Below, piece after piece: positions 36,150 to 45,293 of a DNA stretch of 64,000 nt (positions within the stretch are counted from its first letter, which is position 1; each line of letters begins with the position of its first letter). The stretch comes from Sinomonas sp. P10A9. Lineage in GTDB: Bacteria; Actinomycetota; Actinomycetes; Actinomycetales; Micrococcaceae. The notes below the pieces were generated by a model that was given only the letters and a program-made list of their open reading frames with translations, was not told where the DNA came from and ran no database searches. The position numbers and the translations under genes were made by a program. The stretch is taken from NCBI RefSeq assembly GCF_041022165.1, contig NZ_CP163302.1, positions 3,658,001-3,722,000 on the forward strand, read 5' to 3'.

Positions 36150-37082
36150 CTACGGCGAGCTGGCGCCGTCGGCCCCGCCTGCATTCTGCGGCTCGCGCGA
36201 CGGCCACACGGTTTCCGCGAGGCGGAGGATGGCTCGCAATGCCATGTTGTCGTCGGGCATCCAGGCCATGCGCAGCTGGATGGGCAGGGTCGGATCGAGC
36301 ACCCGCAGGAACCTGACATGCGGGTCCACCACGTTCTCCGCCACCGAAGAGACTGTCAGCGAGCATCCCACCTCCGCGCCGACGAGGGCCATGGCGGTCC
36401 ATGAGTCTGGCACCACTTGGACAATGTCGGCATCGAAGCCGGCTTCCATGCTGAGCCGCCGCAGCCGGTCCCCGAGGACCGAGCCCTCATGCGCGGGAAG
36501 CGCCACGAAGGGCTCCCCCGCGAGCTCCGCCATAAGCACTTCGGACTGGGCAGCGAGCCGATGCGACGCCGGGACCGCCAGGACGAGTCCCTCGTCTGCG
36601 ATGACGCGGGTGTTGACGCCACCCGGGACGAAATCCCAGCGGCCGAGACAGATCTCGACCTCGCCGCGCAGCACCTTCCCGAGTGCGGGCAGGGCAAAGT
36701 TCTGGCTGTCGAGGCCGAAAGTGATTCCGGGATGGCGGCGCCGGACCTCACGCGCGAGGATTCCGATGAGGACGTGGGTCGAGGCGCCCGAATAGGCAAC
36801 GCGCACGAGCCCGACGTCGCCTCTGCTCGCCGCGTGCACGGCAGACTCGGCTCGTCGCGCCGTCTCAAGCATGTCCCGCGCCGGTTCGATGAGGGCGCGG
36901 CCCTCCTCCGTGAGGCGGACATTGCGCGTGCTGCGCACGAAGAGATCAGCCTTGAGCTCGCGCTCGAGCTGGCGGATGATCCGGCTGACGGGCGGTTGCG
37001 CCATGTGGAGGCGTTCCGCAGCGCGCCCGAAGTGAAGCTCCTCCGCGACCGCGAGGAAGACACGAATCTGCTGCAGCTCCAT
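36150..37082 (-). CDS. LysR-family regulator, divergent from the CoA-transferase gene
   Basis: A 310-residue LysR protein with an N-terminal winged helix (IRVFLAVAEELHFGRAAERLHMAQPPVSRIIRQLE) and a type 2 periplasmic-binding-like effector domain. It starts 119 bases from the divergent CaiB/BaiF gene, across an AT-rich spacer, the classical LysR layout. The order LysR, family III CoA-transferase, GcdH-like dehydrogenase recalls the gcdR-gcdG-gcdH glutarate loci of pseudomonads, so a dicarboxylate or its CoA ester is a reasonable effector guess. No exact T-N11-A box could be fixed by eye. Confidence 0.9.
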   Translation of the reverse strand: MELQQIRVFLAVAEELHFGRAAERLHMAQPPVSRIIRQLERELKADLFVRSTRNVRLTEEGRALIEPARDMLETARRAESAVHAASRGDVGLVRVAYSGASTHVLIGILAREVRRRHPGITFGLDSQNFALPALGKVLRGEVEICLGRWDFVPGGVNTRVIADEGLVLAVPASHRLAAQSEVLMAELAGEPFVALPAHEGSVLGDRLRRLSMEAGFDADIVQVVPDSWTAMALVGAEVGCSLTVSSVAENVVDPHVRFLRVLDPTLPIQLRMAWMPDDNMALRAILRLAETVWPSREPQNAGGADGASSP

Positions 37083-37201
37083 ACCCGAGATTATTGCAGG
37101 AATTACATCGATTCGGCGATCAATAAGTATTGGACGAGTAGTAATAGCCGGTGGGATCGTTGATGTAAGCCGCCGCAGATGTCGACGAGGAAGAGGTTGA
37201 G

Positions 37202-38431
37202 ATGACTGCCCAGACCATCAGCGCGGATCCCCAGGTCGGGGATCCGCGTGAAGCCGGCATCGCCGTCGAGGATGCCTTCGGCCGCGCGTCTACGGGCCCC
37301 CTCGCCGGCCTCGTCATCGCGGACTTCAGTCGGGTCCTGGCTGGCCCGTACTGCACGATGCTCCTTGCCGACCTGGGCGCCACCGTGATCAAGGTCGAGG
37401 GCCCCCTGGGCGACGAGACGCGAGCCTGGAAACCCCCCGTCCGCGACGGCGAATCGACCTACTACCTCTCGATCAACCGGAACAAGCGCTCGATCGCCCT
37501 CGACTTCGCAGACCCCCAAGATCTCGCCGCCGCGCAGGACATCGCATCGCGGGCCGACGTGCTCATTGAGAACTTCAAGCCCGGCGGACTCGAGCGCTTC
37601 GGCCTCGACTACGGGACGGTCTCGGCAACCAACCCCGAGATCGTCTATGCCTCCATCACCGGCTTCGGCACCGCGGGCGGAGCGACTCTGCCCGGTTACG
37701 ACCTTCTCGTGCAGGCGCACTCGGGCCTGATGAGCCTCACGGGCGCGCCCGAGACGCCGGCCTTCCGCTCCGGCGTCGCCGTCTTCGACGTCATGACAGG
37801 CCTCCACGCGGCCATCGGCGTCCTCGCGGCCCTCAAGGATCGCTCCGACAGCGGGAAAGGCCAGCGCATCGAGGTCAACCTGATGTCCTCGGCGCTGTCC
37901 GGGATGGTCAACCAGACGGCCGGCTACCTCCTCAGCGGCAGCGTCCCGGGCCGGATGGGCAATGAGCACCCCAGCATCTACCCCTACGAGCCGTTCCCGA
38001 CGGCGGACGGCGACATCATCATCGCCATCGGCAACGACCGGCAGTTCCGGGTGCTGTGCAACGTCCTCGGCGCCCCCGAACTCGCCGAAGACCCGCGGTT
38101 CGCGACAGCGCACTCGCGGAGCATCAACCGCGCCGAGCTCCGGCCGCTCCTCGTCCAGCTGCTCTCGCAGCACGGCGCTGCGGAGTGGTTCAGCATCCTG
38201 ACGGACGCACGGCTCCCCAGCGCCCCGATCAACGACGTCGCTGACGGCATCCGCTTTGCCGAGCAGATCGGCCTGGACCCGGTCGTCTCGGTGGGCGACG
38301 GCGATGGGTCGCTGCCGGGGGTGCGCAACCCCATCACGTTCTCGCGGACGCCCGCGAGCTACGACCTCGTTCCCCCGGGCCTCGACGCCGACAGGGACCC
38401 CATCATGACCTGGCTGCACCAGCCCCGCTGA
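37202..38431 (+). CDS. CaiB/BaiF family III CoA-transferase, probable dicarboxylate activation
   Basis: A 409-residue family III CoA-transferase. The N-terminal DFSRVLAGPYCTMLLADLGATVIKVE and NKRSIALDF, then ENFKPGGLERFGLDY, are family signatures; the catalytic Asp is in LPGYDLLVQAHSGLM (near residue 169). The first 35 residues are an extra, poorly conserved extension. Such enzymes move CoA from succinyl-CoA or similar to a carboxylate. Given the upstream ketone operon and downstream beta-oxidation genes, adipate or glutarate is the likely acceptor. ATG 37202 follows GAGGAAGAGG. It heads a five-gene rightward unit. Confidence 0.88.
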   Translation: MTAQTISADPQVGDPREAGIAVEDAFGRASTGPLAGLVIADFSRVLAGPYCTMLLADLGATVIKVEGPLGDETRAWKPPVRDGESTYYLSINRNKRSIALDFADPQDLAAAQDIASRADVLIENFKPGGLERFGLDYGTVSATNPEIVYASITGFGTAGGATLPGYDLLVQAHSGLMSLTGAPETPAFRSGVAVFDVMTGLHAAIGVLAALKDRSDSGKGQRIEVNLMSSALSGMVNQTAGYLLSGSVPGRMGNEHPSIYPYEPFPTADGDIIIAIGNDRQFRVLCNVLGAPELAEDPRFATAHSRSINRAELRPLLVQLLSQHGAAEWFSILTDARLPSAPINDVADGIRFAEQIGLDPVVSVGDGDGSLPGVRNPITFSRTPASYDLVPPGLDADRDPIMTWLHQPR

Positions 38432-38474
38432 CCCACCATCTTCCGTCATCCGGCACTCGAGCGAAGGACTTTCG

Positions 38475-39680
38475 ATGTCAACCGCCACCACCACCGTCAC
38501 CACCACGATCTCGGACTACTTCCGTCTGGACGATGGCCTCACGCCCGAGGAGATCGCGATCCGAGACAAGGTCCGCGCCTTCGCCGAGGAGCGCGTCCTG
38601 CCCATCATCAACGAATACTGGGAACGCGGGGAATTTCCTGAGGAACTGCTGCCCGGCCTGGCCGGGCTCGGCATCATCGGCACCTTCATCAAGGGCTACG
38701 GGTGTCCGGGCATGAGCCGGAAGGCGGCCGGGATGGTGGCGCGCGAGATGGCGCGCGCGGACGGGAGCATCAACACGTTCTTGGGCGTGCATTCCAACCT
38801 GTGCATGGGCACGCTGAGCATGCTGGGCAGCGAGGAGCAGAAGCAGCGGTGGCTGCCGGCCCTGGCCCGGATCGAGAAGACCGGGGCGTTCGCGCTGACC
38901 GAGCCGGACCATGGTTCGGACTCCGTGGCCCTCGAGACGAGCGCCCGCCGCGATGGGGACGAGTGGGTGCTGGACGGTCACAAGCGCTGGATCGGCAACG
39001 GCCACGCCGCCGACGTCGTCGTCCTCTTCGCCCGCAACACCGAGGACGGGCAGGTGAACTGCTTCGTGGTGGAGAAGCGGCCGGACGGCGCCTACCCGGC
39101 CGGGTACGAGCCCACGGTGATCACGGGCAAGATCGGCAAACGCGCCATCCTCCAGGCCGACATCGTCATCGACGGCCTGCGCATCCCGGAGGCGAACCGG
39201 CTCACCGGGTGCCGCTCCTTCAAGGACGTCGCCCGTGTCCTGCAGGCGACCCGCGGCGGTGCGGCCTGGGAGGCCGTCGGCCATGCGATGGCCGCGTTCG
39301 AGATCGCCTCCGAGTACGCGAAGACCCGAATCCAGTTCGGCAACCCGATCGGCTCCTACCAGCTCGTGCAGAACAAGCTCGCGAACATGCTCTCGGAGCT
39401 GACCGCGATGCAGCTGATGTGCAACCGGATGGCCGAGCTCGCCGAGCGGGGCGACCTGACCAACGCGCAGGCCGCGATGGTCAAGATGGCCACCTCGCAG
39501 AAGGCCAAGTGGATCTGCAACGAGGCCCGCGACATGCTCGGCGGGCAGGGGCTCCTGCTGGAGAACCACATCGCCCGGCACATGACCGACATGGAGGTCG
39601 TGGCCACCTACGAGGGCACCGACTCGATGCAGTCCCTCATCATCGGCCGCGACATCACCGGCATGTCAGCGTTCCGCTGA
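38475..39680 (+). CDS. Acyl-CoA dehydrogenase, glutaryl-CoA dehydrogenase-like
   Basis: A 401-residue flavin acyl-CoA dehydrogenase. FIKGYGCPGMS, FALTEPDHGSDSVALET, ARDMLGGQG, catalytic Glu in ATYEGTDSMQSL (near residue 379) and the ending GRDITGMSAFR are those of the GcdH/ACX4 group. However, the Arg of human GcdH that binds the glutaryl carboxylate (Arg94, mature numbering, in GYRSAMSVQSS) aligns with Asn here (GSINTFLGVHSN), and Glu87 aligns with Ala. That argues against plain glutaryl-CoA and leaves adipyl-CoA or a short monocarboxylic acyl-CoA. It introduces the trans-2 double bond in the pathway. Confidence 0.9.
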   Translation: MSTATTTVTTTISDYFRLDDGLTPEEIAIRDKVRAFAEERVLPIINEYWERGEFPEELLPGLAGLGIIGTFIKGYGCPGMSRKAAGMVAREMARADGSINTFLGVHSNLCMGTLSMLGSEEQKQRWLPALARIEKTGAFALTEPDHGSDSVALETSARRDGDEWVLDGHKRWIGNGHAADVVVLFARNTEDGQVNCFVVEKRPDGAYPAGYEPTVITGKIGKRAILQADIVIDGLRIPEANRLTGCRSFKDVARVLQATRGGAAWEAVGHAMAAFEIASEYAKTRIQFGNPIGSYQLVQNKLANMLSELTAMQLMCNRMAELAERGDLTNAQAAMVKMATSQKAKWICNEARDMLGGQGLLLENHIARHMTDMEVVATYEGTDSMQSLIIGRDITGMSAFR

Positions 39681-39710
39681 CCCCCACTGTCTGCAAGGAA
39701 GAAGGAGAAC

Positions 39711-40937
39711 ATGGCTGAGGCGTTTCTGGTGGGCGGGGCGCGGACCCCGGTGGGGCGGTACGGGGGTGCGCTCTCGGGGGTGCGTCCGGATGACCTGGCC
39801 GCCCTGACGGTGCGGGCGGCCGTGGAGCGGGCCGGGATTGACCCGGCCCTGGTGGACGAGGTGATCCTGGGCAACGCCAACGGTGCGGGCGAGGAGAACC
39901 GGAACGTGGCCCGGATGGCGTGGCTGCTGGCCGGCTACCCCGACAGCGTGCCGGGGATCACGGTGAACCGGCTGTGCGCCTCGGGCCTGTCCGCGATCAT
40001 CATGGCCTCCCATATGGTCAAGGCCGGCGCCGCGGACCTCGTCGTCGCCGGCGGGGTCGAGTCCATGTCCCGCGCGCCGTGGGTGATGGAGAAGCCCGGC
40101 ACGGCCTTCGCCAAGCCCGGTGCGGTGTTCGACACCTCGATCGGCTGGCGGTTCACCAACCCGGCCTTCCTCTCCGGGGAGCTCTCCCGGGACGGGAAGG
40201 CGTCCTACTCGATGCCCGAGACCGCGGAGGAGGTCGCCCGCGTCTACGGCACCTCGCGTGAGGACTGCGACGCGTTCGCCGTCCGCTCCCACGAGAAGGC
40301 ACTGGCCGCGATTCAGGCAGGCCGCTTCGCGCAGGAGATCGTCCCGGTCACCGTCACGGGCCGCAAGGGCGCCCAGACCGTCGTGGACACCGACGAGGGC
40401 CCCCGCCCCGGCACCACGATGGACGTCCTCGCCAAGCTCCGCCCCGTGGTGGCCGGCGGCTCCGTGGTCACCGCGGGCAACGCCTCGACCCTGAACGACG
40501 GCGCCTCGGCGATCGTGGTCGCCTCCGAGGCCGCCATCGAGCGCTTCGGCCTCACCCCGCGGGCTAGGATCCTGGACGGGGCTTCCGCCGGTGTCGCCCC
40601 GGAGGTCATGGGGATCGGCCCGGTCCCGGCCACCCGCAAGGTCCTGGACCGCCAGGGCCTCTCGGTCGCGGACCTGGGCGCGGTGGAGCTCAACGAGGCC
40701 TTCGCCTCCCAGTCCCTGGCCGTGATGCGCGAGCTCAAGCTCGACCAGGACACCGTCAACCGCGACGGCGGCGCGATCTCCCTGGGCCACCCGCTGGGCT
40801 CCTCCGGGTCCCGCCTCGTCGTGACGCTGCTGGGCCGCATGGACCGCGAACTCACCGGCGACGGCCGCAAGCTCGGCCTCGCCACGATGTGCGTCGGCGT
40901 CGGCCAGGGCACCGCCCTCCTCATCGAGGGGGTCTAG
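39711..40937 (+). CDS. Acetyl-CoA acetyltransferase/thiolase (3-oxoadipyl-CoA thiolase-like)
   Basis: A 408-residue thiolase: nucleophile Cys in VNRLCASGLSAI (near residue 90), ELNEAFASQSLAVM, His in SLGHPLGSSGSR (near residue 362) and second Cys in MCVGVGQG (near residue 393). It performs the last beta-oxidation cut; with a C6 dicarboxylate this would give acetyl-CoA and succinyl-CoA, as with PaaJ/PcaF-type enzymes. ATG 39711 follows AAGAAGGAG. The hydratase ATG begins on the base after its TAG, so translation is coupled. Confidence 0.93.
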   Translation: MAEAFLVGGARTPVGRYGGALSGVRPDDLAALTVRAAVERAGIDPALVDEVILGNANGAGEENRNVARMAWLLAGYPDSVPGITVNRLCASGLSAIIMASHMVKAGAADLVVAGGVESMSRAPWVMEKPGTAFAKPGAVFDTSIGWRFTNPAFLSGELSRDGKASYSMPETAEEVARVYGTSREDCDAFAVRSHEKALAAIQAGRFAQEIVPVTVTGRKGAQTVVDTDEGPRPGTTMDVLAKLRPVVAGGSVVTAGNASTLNDGASAIVVASEAAIERFGLTPRARILDGASAGVAPEVMGIGPVPATRKVLDRQGLSVADLGAVELNEAFASQSLAVMRELKLDQDTVNRDGGAISLGHPLGSSGSRLVVTLLGRMDRELTGDGRKLGLATMCVGVGQGTALLIEGV

Positions 40938-41891
40938 ATGGCCCAGGCGAACACGACTCCAGCCGAGGCCACCGTGGGCATCGGCGCGCAGGGCCGCACG
41001 GCGGGGCCGGGCACCGCGTCGAGCGGGCTGACTGCGGCGGGGGGCGAGGGGGCGGCGTCGTCCGCCAGCTCGCCCCAGGAGGGCGCAAGCCCCGCGCAGG
41101 AGGGCGGGGCCCGCCTGGACGCGTCCGGGTTCAGCACGCTCGTGGTTCAGGAGCGGGCCGACCGGGTGCATGTGCGGCTGCACCGCCCGGCGGTGCGGAA
41201 CGCGATCGATGCGACGATGGTGGACGAGCTGCACGCCGTGTGCGCGCACCTCGAGGCGCATCCGAAGGTCCTGATCCTCTCCGGCACCCCCGCCTCCGTG
41301 GCCCCGGGGGGGAAGGGGGTCTTCGCGTCGGGGGCGGACATCGCCCAGCTGCGCGAGCGGCGCCGCGACGACGCCCTGGCCGGGATCAACTCGGCCGTCT
41401 TCGACCGCATCGCGAAGCTCCCGATGCCCGTCATCGCCGCCCTGGAGGGGTACGCCCTCGGCGGCGGGGCGGAGCTGGCCTACGCCGCGGACTTCCGCAT
41501 CGGCACCCAGTCGCTGCGGGTCGGGAACCCCGAGACCGGGCTGGGGATCATGGCCGCGGCCGGGGCCACCTGGCGCCTCCGCGAGCTCGTCGGCGAACCC
41601 CTCGCGAAGGAGGTCCTCCTCGCGGGCAAGGTCCTCACCGGGGAGCAGTGCCTCGCGGCGGGCCTGGTCACCGAACTCGTCGAGCCCGAGGCCCTGCTGG
41701 ATGCGGCGCAGGCGCTGGCGGACCGCATCGGTGCGCAGGACCCCCTCGCGGTGCGGATCTCCAAGGCCGTGTTCCACACCCCGCGGGAGGTCCACCCCCT
41801 CATCGACACCCTCGCCCAGGGCATGCTCTTCGAGTCCCAGGCCAAGTTCGACCGCATGCAGGCATTCCTCGACCGAAAGAAGACGAAGTGA
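40938..41891 (+). CDS. Enoyl-CoA hydratase/isomerase with long N-terminal extension
   Basis: A 317-residue crotonase. The fold proper begins near residue 65 (FSTLVVQERADRVHVRLHRP). The oxyanion-hole segment FASGADIAQL, the catalytic pair positions GYALGGGAELAYAADFRI (Glu near 178) and NPETGLGIMAAAG (Glu near 198) are intact, so it should hydrate enoyl-CoA. The first 60 residues are an Ala/Ser/Gly/Gln-rich low-complexity stretch absent from ordinary 260-residue crotonases. ATG 40938 directly follows the thiolase stop. A later start is possible, but none is better supported. Confidence 0.9.
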   Translation: MAQANTTPAEATVGIGAQGRTAGPGTASSGLTAAGGEGAASSASSPQEGASPAQEGGARLDASGFSTLVVQERADRVHVRLHRPAVRNAIDATMVDELHAVCAHLEAHPKVLILSGTPASVAPGGKGVFASGADIAQLRERRRDDALAGINSAVFDRIAKLPMPVIAALEGYALGGGAELAYAADFRIGTQSLRVGNPETGLGIMAAAGATWRLRELVGEPLAKEVLLAGKVLTGEQCLAAGLVTELVEPEALLDAAQALADRIGAQDPLAVRISKAVFHTPREVHPLIDTLAQGMLFESQAKFDRMQAFLDRKKTK

Positions 41892-42760
41892 TGGGAAAGA
41901 TCAACCTGGCCGAAGGCCTTCCTGCGAAGGTCGGGGTCCTGGGCGGCGGCAGGATGGGCGCCGGCATCGCGCACGCGTTCCTGATGAAGGGCGCGGAGGT
42001 GGTCGTGGTCGAGCGCGACGAGCAGGCCGAGGAGGGCGCGCGGGAGCGGGTCGAGTCCTCCGTCGCGAAGAGCATCGAGCGCGGCGCAGTGGACGGCAAT
42101 CTGGACGAGATCCTGGAGTCGTTCAGCACTTCGCTGGACTATGCCGCGTTCGCCGACCGCGACCTGGTCGTCGAGGCCGTCCCCGAGGACCCCGAGCTCA
42201 AGCGGACCGCGCTGACCGGCGTCGAGGCGGTGCTGGGCGCGGGGGCGTTCCTGGCCACGAACACGTCCTCCCTGTCGGTGTCCAAGCTGGCGGAGTCCCT
42301 GGCCCGGCCGGAGCGGTTCCTGGGCCTGCACTTCTTCAACCCCGTCCCGGCCTCGACCCTCATCGAGGTCGTCGTGGCGGAGAAGACCTCCCCGGAGCTG
42401 GCCGCCGCGGCGAAGGCCTGGACCGAGGCGCTCGGCAAGACCGCCGTCGTCGTCCGCGACGCCCCCGGCTTCGCCTCCTCCCGCCTCGGCGTCGCCATCG
42501 CCCTGGAGGCCATGCGCATGGTCCAGGAGGGCGTCGCCAGTGCGGAGGACATCGACAACGCCATGGTCCTGGGCTACAAGCACCCCACCGGGCCGCTGAA
42601 GACCACCGACATCGTCGGACTCGACGTCCGCCTCGGCATCGCCGAATACCTCCACTCCACCCTCGGCGACCGGTTCGCCCCCCCACAGATCCTGCGCGAC
42701 AAGGTCGCCAACGGCGAACTCGGCCGCAAGACCGGCAAAGGCTTCTACACCTGGAACTGA
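41891..42760 (+). CDS. 3-hydroxyacyl-CoA dehydrogenase
   Basis: A 289-residue NAD+-dependent enzyme that oxidises 3-hydroxyacyl-CoA to 3-oxoacyl-CoA. The Rossmann motif is VGVLGGGRMGAGIAHAF (residues 14-30); catalytic residues lie in ATNTSSLSVSKLA and LGLHFFNPVPASTLIEVV (His near residue 141), and the C-terminal domain begins DAPGFASSRLGVAIALEAMR. ATG 41891 overlaps the hydratase stop (TGATG). It completes the beta-oxidation set CoA-transferase, dehydrogenase, thiolase, hydratase, 3-hydroxyacyl-CoA dehydrogenase. The repeat array at 42780 follows 19 bases after the stop. Confidence 0.93.
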   Translation: MGKINLAEGLPAKVGVLGGGRMGAGIAHAFLMKGAEVVVVERDEQAEEGARERVESSVAKSIERGAVDGNLDEILESFSTSLDYAAFADRDLVVEAVPEDPELKRTALTGVEAVLGAGAFLATNTSSLSVSKLAESLARPERFLGLHFFNPVPASTLIEVVVAEKTSPELAAAAKAWTEALGKTAVVVRDAPGFASSRLGVAIALEAMRMVQEGVASAEDIDNAMVLGYKHPTGPLKTTDIVGLDVRLGIAEYLHSTLGDRFAPPQILRDKVANGELGRKTGKGFYTWN

Positions 42761-42779
42761 CCCCCACCCCACCCCTGCC

Positions 42780-42893
42780 GTTGAGGGGTCACTGGCACCC
42801 CAATGAGGGGTCCCACCCGGGTCAACGGGCCCGCCAGAGACCCCACAAGGGTGCGCCAGAGACCCCACACACCCTCGCCAGAGACCCCACAAG
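42780..42893. repeat. Intergenic array of 17-nt units at 22-nt pitch (site A)
   Basis: Units begin at 42780 and 42802 (reverse orientation, GTTGAGGGGTCACTGGC and a degenerate copy) and at 42833, 42855 and 42877 (forward, GCCAGAGACCCCACAAG type). Within each orientation, starts are exactly 22 bases apart, leaving 5-base spacers. The two orientations can pair to a long imperfect hairpin. The array fills the space between convergent genes. The same family occurs at 47940 and 50381. Confidence 0.9.
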
Positions 42894-42921
42894 CACGACG
42901 GCGCACTCCGGCCCGAGCGCG

Positions 42922-44256
42922 TCAGGCCACCACCCGCCTCCTCAGCGACAGGGCGAGAACGCCAGCCGCGAGCGCGGGGACACTGCCGGAGACGAGCATG
43001 GCCGCGTGCGCCCCGAGGTGTTCGGCGAGCCAGCCGAGCATGGGCCCGCCGAGCGCCTGGCCGCCGATGAGCACCATGGTGTAGAGGCTCATGACCCGGC
43101 CGCGGATGCCCATGTTGGCACTTGTCTGGACGAGTTGATTGGCGGAGGTCAGGAATGTGAGGGCGCAGAACCCGGACACGGCCACCAGGGCGCAGAACAG
43201 CGGCATCGACGGCGCGAACGCGGCGACGGCAAGCATCGCCCCATAGAGCCCGGCGCCAAGCACCACCGTCCGCAGCCGCAGCCTCACCCGCCGTGCGGAG
43301 GCGATGGCCCCCGACAGCGCCCCAACAGCAACCATGGTGTTGAGCAGGCCGTACCCGCCCGCGCCCACCGAGAACACGTGGTCGGCGTAGGCGGCGAGCA
43401 GCACGGGCAGGCTCATCGCGAAGAGGGAGACGACGCCGGCCATCACCCACGGCCAGCGGATGGTCGGCTTGGCCCACGCGTAGGCGACGGCCTCGCGGAG
43501 CATCCCGCGGGAGGCGGGCGTCGGGGTGGCAACCACGAGCTCGTCCCGGCGCAGGAGCGAGAGCATGACGGCGGTGACGCAGCATGCGAACGCGTTGACC
43601 ACGAACGCCCATCCACCGCCCACAGCCGTCAGGAGCCATCCGGCCACGGCAGGACCGATGAGCGCGCCGAGCTGGAACGTCGTCGAGTTCACGCTGATCG
43701 CGTTGCGGAGGTAGGTCGGGCCGACGAGCTCGTTGACGAACACCTGCCGCGCGGGCTGGTCGAGCACGGTGACGAGCCCGAGCACGAGCGCGATCGCGTA
43801 GACGTTCCACACGGCCAGTGCGCCGGTGAGGGTAAGGGCCCCGAGGGCAGCGGCGCACGTGCCGGCGCCGATCGCGCAGACCTGCAGGAGCCGGCGCTTC
43901 GAGAAGCGATCGGCGAAGAGGCCGCCCCACGGGCCGAGCAGCAGCACGGGCGTGAACTGGAGCGCCACGGTCACGCCTACTGCGGTGACGGACCCGGTGA
44001 GCTCGAGGACGAGCCAGTCCTGGGCGATGCGCTGCATCCACAGCGCGACGACGGCCACGAAGTGCGCGGCAGTGAACATCCTGAAGTTGGGAACGGTGAG
44101 CGAGATGAAGGTATGCCGCCACGGGAGGCGTTCATGCACGACGCCGAGTGGTCCGGTGGGCGGGGCGATGGTGCGCGGGAGGGCGGCCGGGGCTGGTGAG
44201 GCGGTTGCGGGCAGGGCGGAGCTGGGCGTAGTCACGGGGATGTCCTGTGTAGTCAC
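42922..44256 (-). CDS. MFS exporter (DHA3/EntS-like)
   Basis: A 444-residue, 12-helix MFS protein of the TMEM175/DHA3 export group. After a 40-residue Pro/Ala-rich tail come NFRMFTAAHFVAVVALWMQRIAQDWLVLELTG and the loop GPWGGLFADRFSKRRLLQ, typical of macrolide or siderophore exporters (MefA/EntS). Substrate unknown. Start GTG 44256. It is divergent from a LysR gene with an AT-rich 108-base spacer, so LysR control is likely; convergent with the beta-oxidation operon across repeat site A. Confidence 0.88.
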   Translation of the reverse strand: MTTQDIPVTTPSSALPATASPAPAALPRTIAPPTGPLGVVHERLPWRHTFISLTVPNFRMFTAAHFVAVVALWMQRIAQDWLVLELTGSVTAVGVTVALQFTPVLLLGPWGGLFADRFSKRRLLQVCAIGAGTCAAALGALTLTGALAVWNVYAIALVLGLVTVLDQPARQVFVNELVGPTYLRNAISVNSTTFQLGALIGPAVAGWLLTAVGGGWAFVVNAFACCVTAVMLSLLRRDELVVATPTPASRGMLREAVAYAWAKPTIRWPWVMAGVVSLFAMSLPVLLAAYADHVFSVGAGGYGLLNTMVAVGALSGAIASARRVRLRLRTVVLGAGLYGAMLAVAAFAPSMPLFCALVAVSGFCALTFLTSANQLVQTSANMGIRGRVMSLYTMVLIGGQALGGPMLGWLAEHLGAHAAMLVSGSVPALAAGVLALSLRRRVVA

Positions 44257-44364
44257 TGGTTTCGTTCGGGTTGCCGGTGTCGATCGACTCCTTCAACCGT
44301 ATGCAGGGGCAATCAATTGCGGAAGGTTATTTTCGCTCTAACTGCTATTGCGCTTCACAATGCG

Positions 44365-45246
44365 ATGGAGCACCATGGCGACGTGGCAGCGACTCTCTTC
44401 GACCCGTCCCACCTGCGCAGCTTCCTCGCCGTGGCCGAGAACCTTTCCTTCACGCTCGCCGCCGAGCGCCTCGGGCTCGCGCAGCCGACGGTGAGCCAGC
44501 ATGTCTCCAAGCTCGAGAAGTCGGCTGGCCGCCTCCTGTTGGTCCGCGACACGCATGGCGTGCGGCTCACGGACAACGGAGACGCGATGGCGGGCTTCGC
44601 GCGCACCATCCTCGCCGCGCACGACGACGCCGCCCGCTACTTCCGCGGTGAGGCCATGCGCGGCCGCCTGCGCTTCGGCACCGCGGACGATCTGGCGATC
44701 ACGGGCCTGCCGAGGATCCTGCGCGAGTTCCGCCGGGCGTATCCCCAGCTCAACCTCGAGCTCACCGTGAGCCAGAGCGACGACCTGTACCGCCGCCTCA
44801 AGGCTGGCCAGCTCGACCTCGTCTTCATCAAGTGGGTCGCGGGCGCGCAGGAAGGCACCGTGGTGCGGCACGACGTGTTCTCGTGGGTGGGCGTCGAGCA
44901 GACGGCCCTTGACCCAGCCGGACCGGTTCCGCTCGTGGTCTACCCCGCGCCGAGCCTGTCCCGGAACCTCGCGATCCAGGCGCTCGAGGCCAGCGGGCGG
45001 ACATGGAAGGTAACGTGCAGCACGAAGCAGATCGCGGGCGTCCTCGCCGCCATCCGCGCCGGCCTGGGCGTCGGCGTCATGCCCACGACGCTCGTCCCCG
45101 AGGACCTGGCCATCATCACGCACCGCTTCGACCTGCCGCCCGTGGGCGATGTCGACTTCACGCTCATCCGCAATCCGCTCGCGAACTCGGCGGCCGTGGA
45201 CGCGCTCACCGAGGCGATCATGGGCCGCCCCCTCTCCCGCAAGTGA
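44365..45246 (+). CDS. LysR-family transcriptional regulator
   Basis: A 293-residue LysR protein: winged helix [35 protein letters not shown] followed by an effector domain ([24 protein letters not shown]-like [12 protein letters not shown]). ATG 44365 ([14 protein letters not shown]) is preferred; the frame is open to 44317 but that part lies in the AT-rich promoter. Divergent from the MFS exporter and presumably its regulator. panD begins 47 bases downstream on the same strand but probably has its own promoter. Confidence 0.88.
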   Translation: MEHHGDVAATLFDPSHLRSFLAVAENLSFTLAAERLGLAQPTVSQHVSKLEKSAGRLLLVRDTHGVRLTDNGDAMAGFARTILAAHDDAARYFRGEAMRGRLRFGTADDLAITGLPRILREFRRAYPQLNLELTVSQSDDLYRRLKAGQLDLVFIKWVAGAQEGTVVRHDVFSWVGVEQTALDPAGPVPLVVYPAPSLSRNLAIQALEASGRTWKVTCSTKQIAGVLAAIRAGLGVGVMPTTLVPEDLAIITHRFDLPPVGDVDFTLIRNPLANSAAVDALTEAIMGRPLSRK

Positions 45247-45293
45247 CGGACGCCACGGAGGCGCCAGGGGGCAGTGGAGTAGAATTGGCCGCG

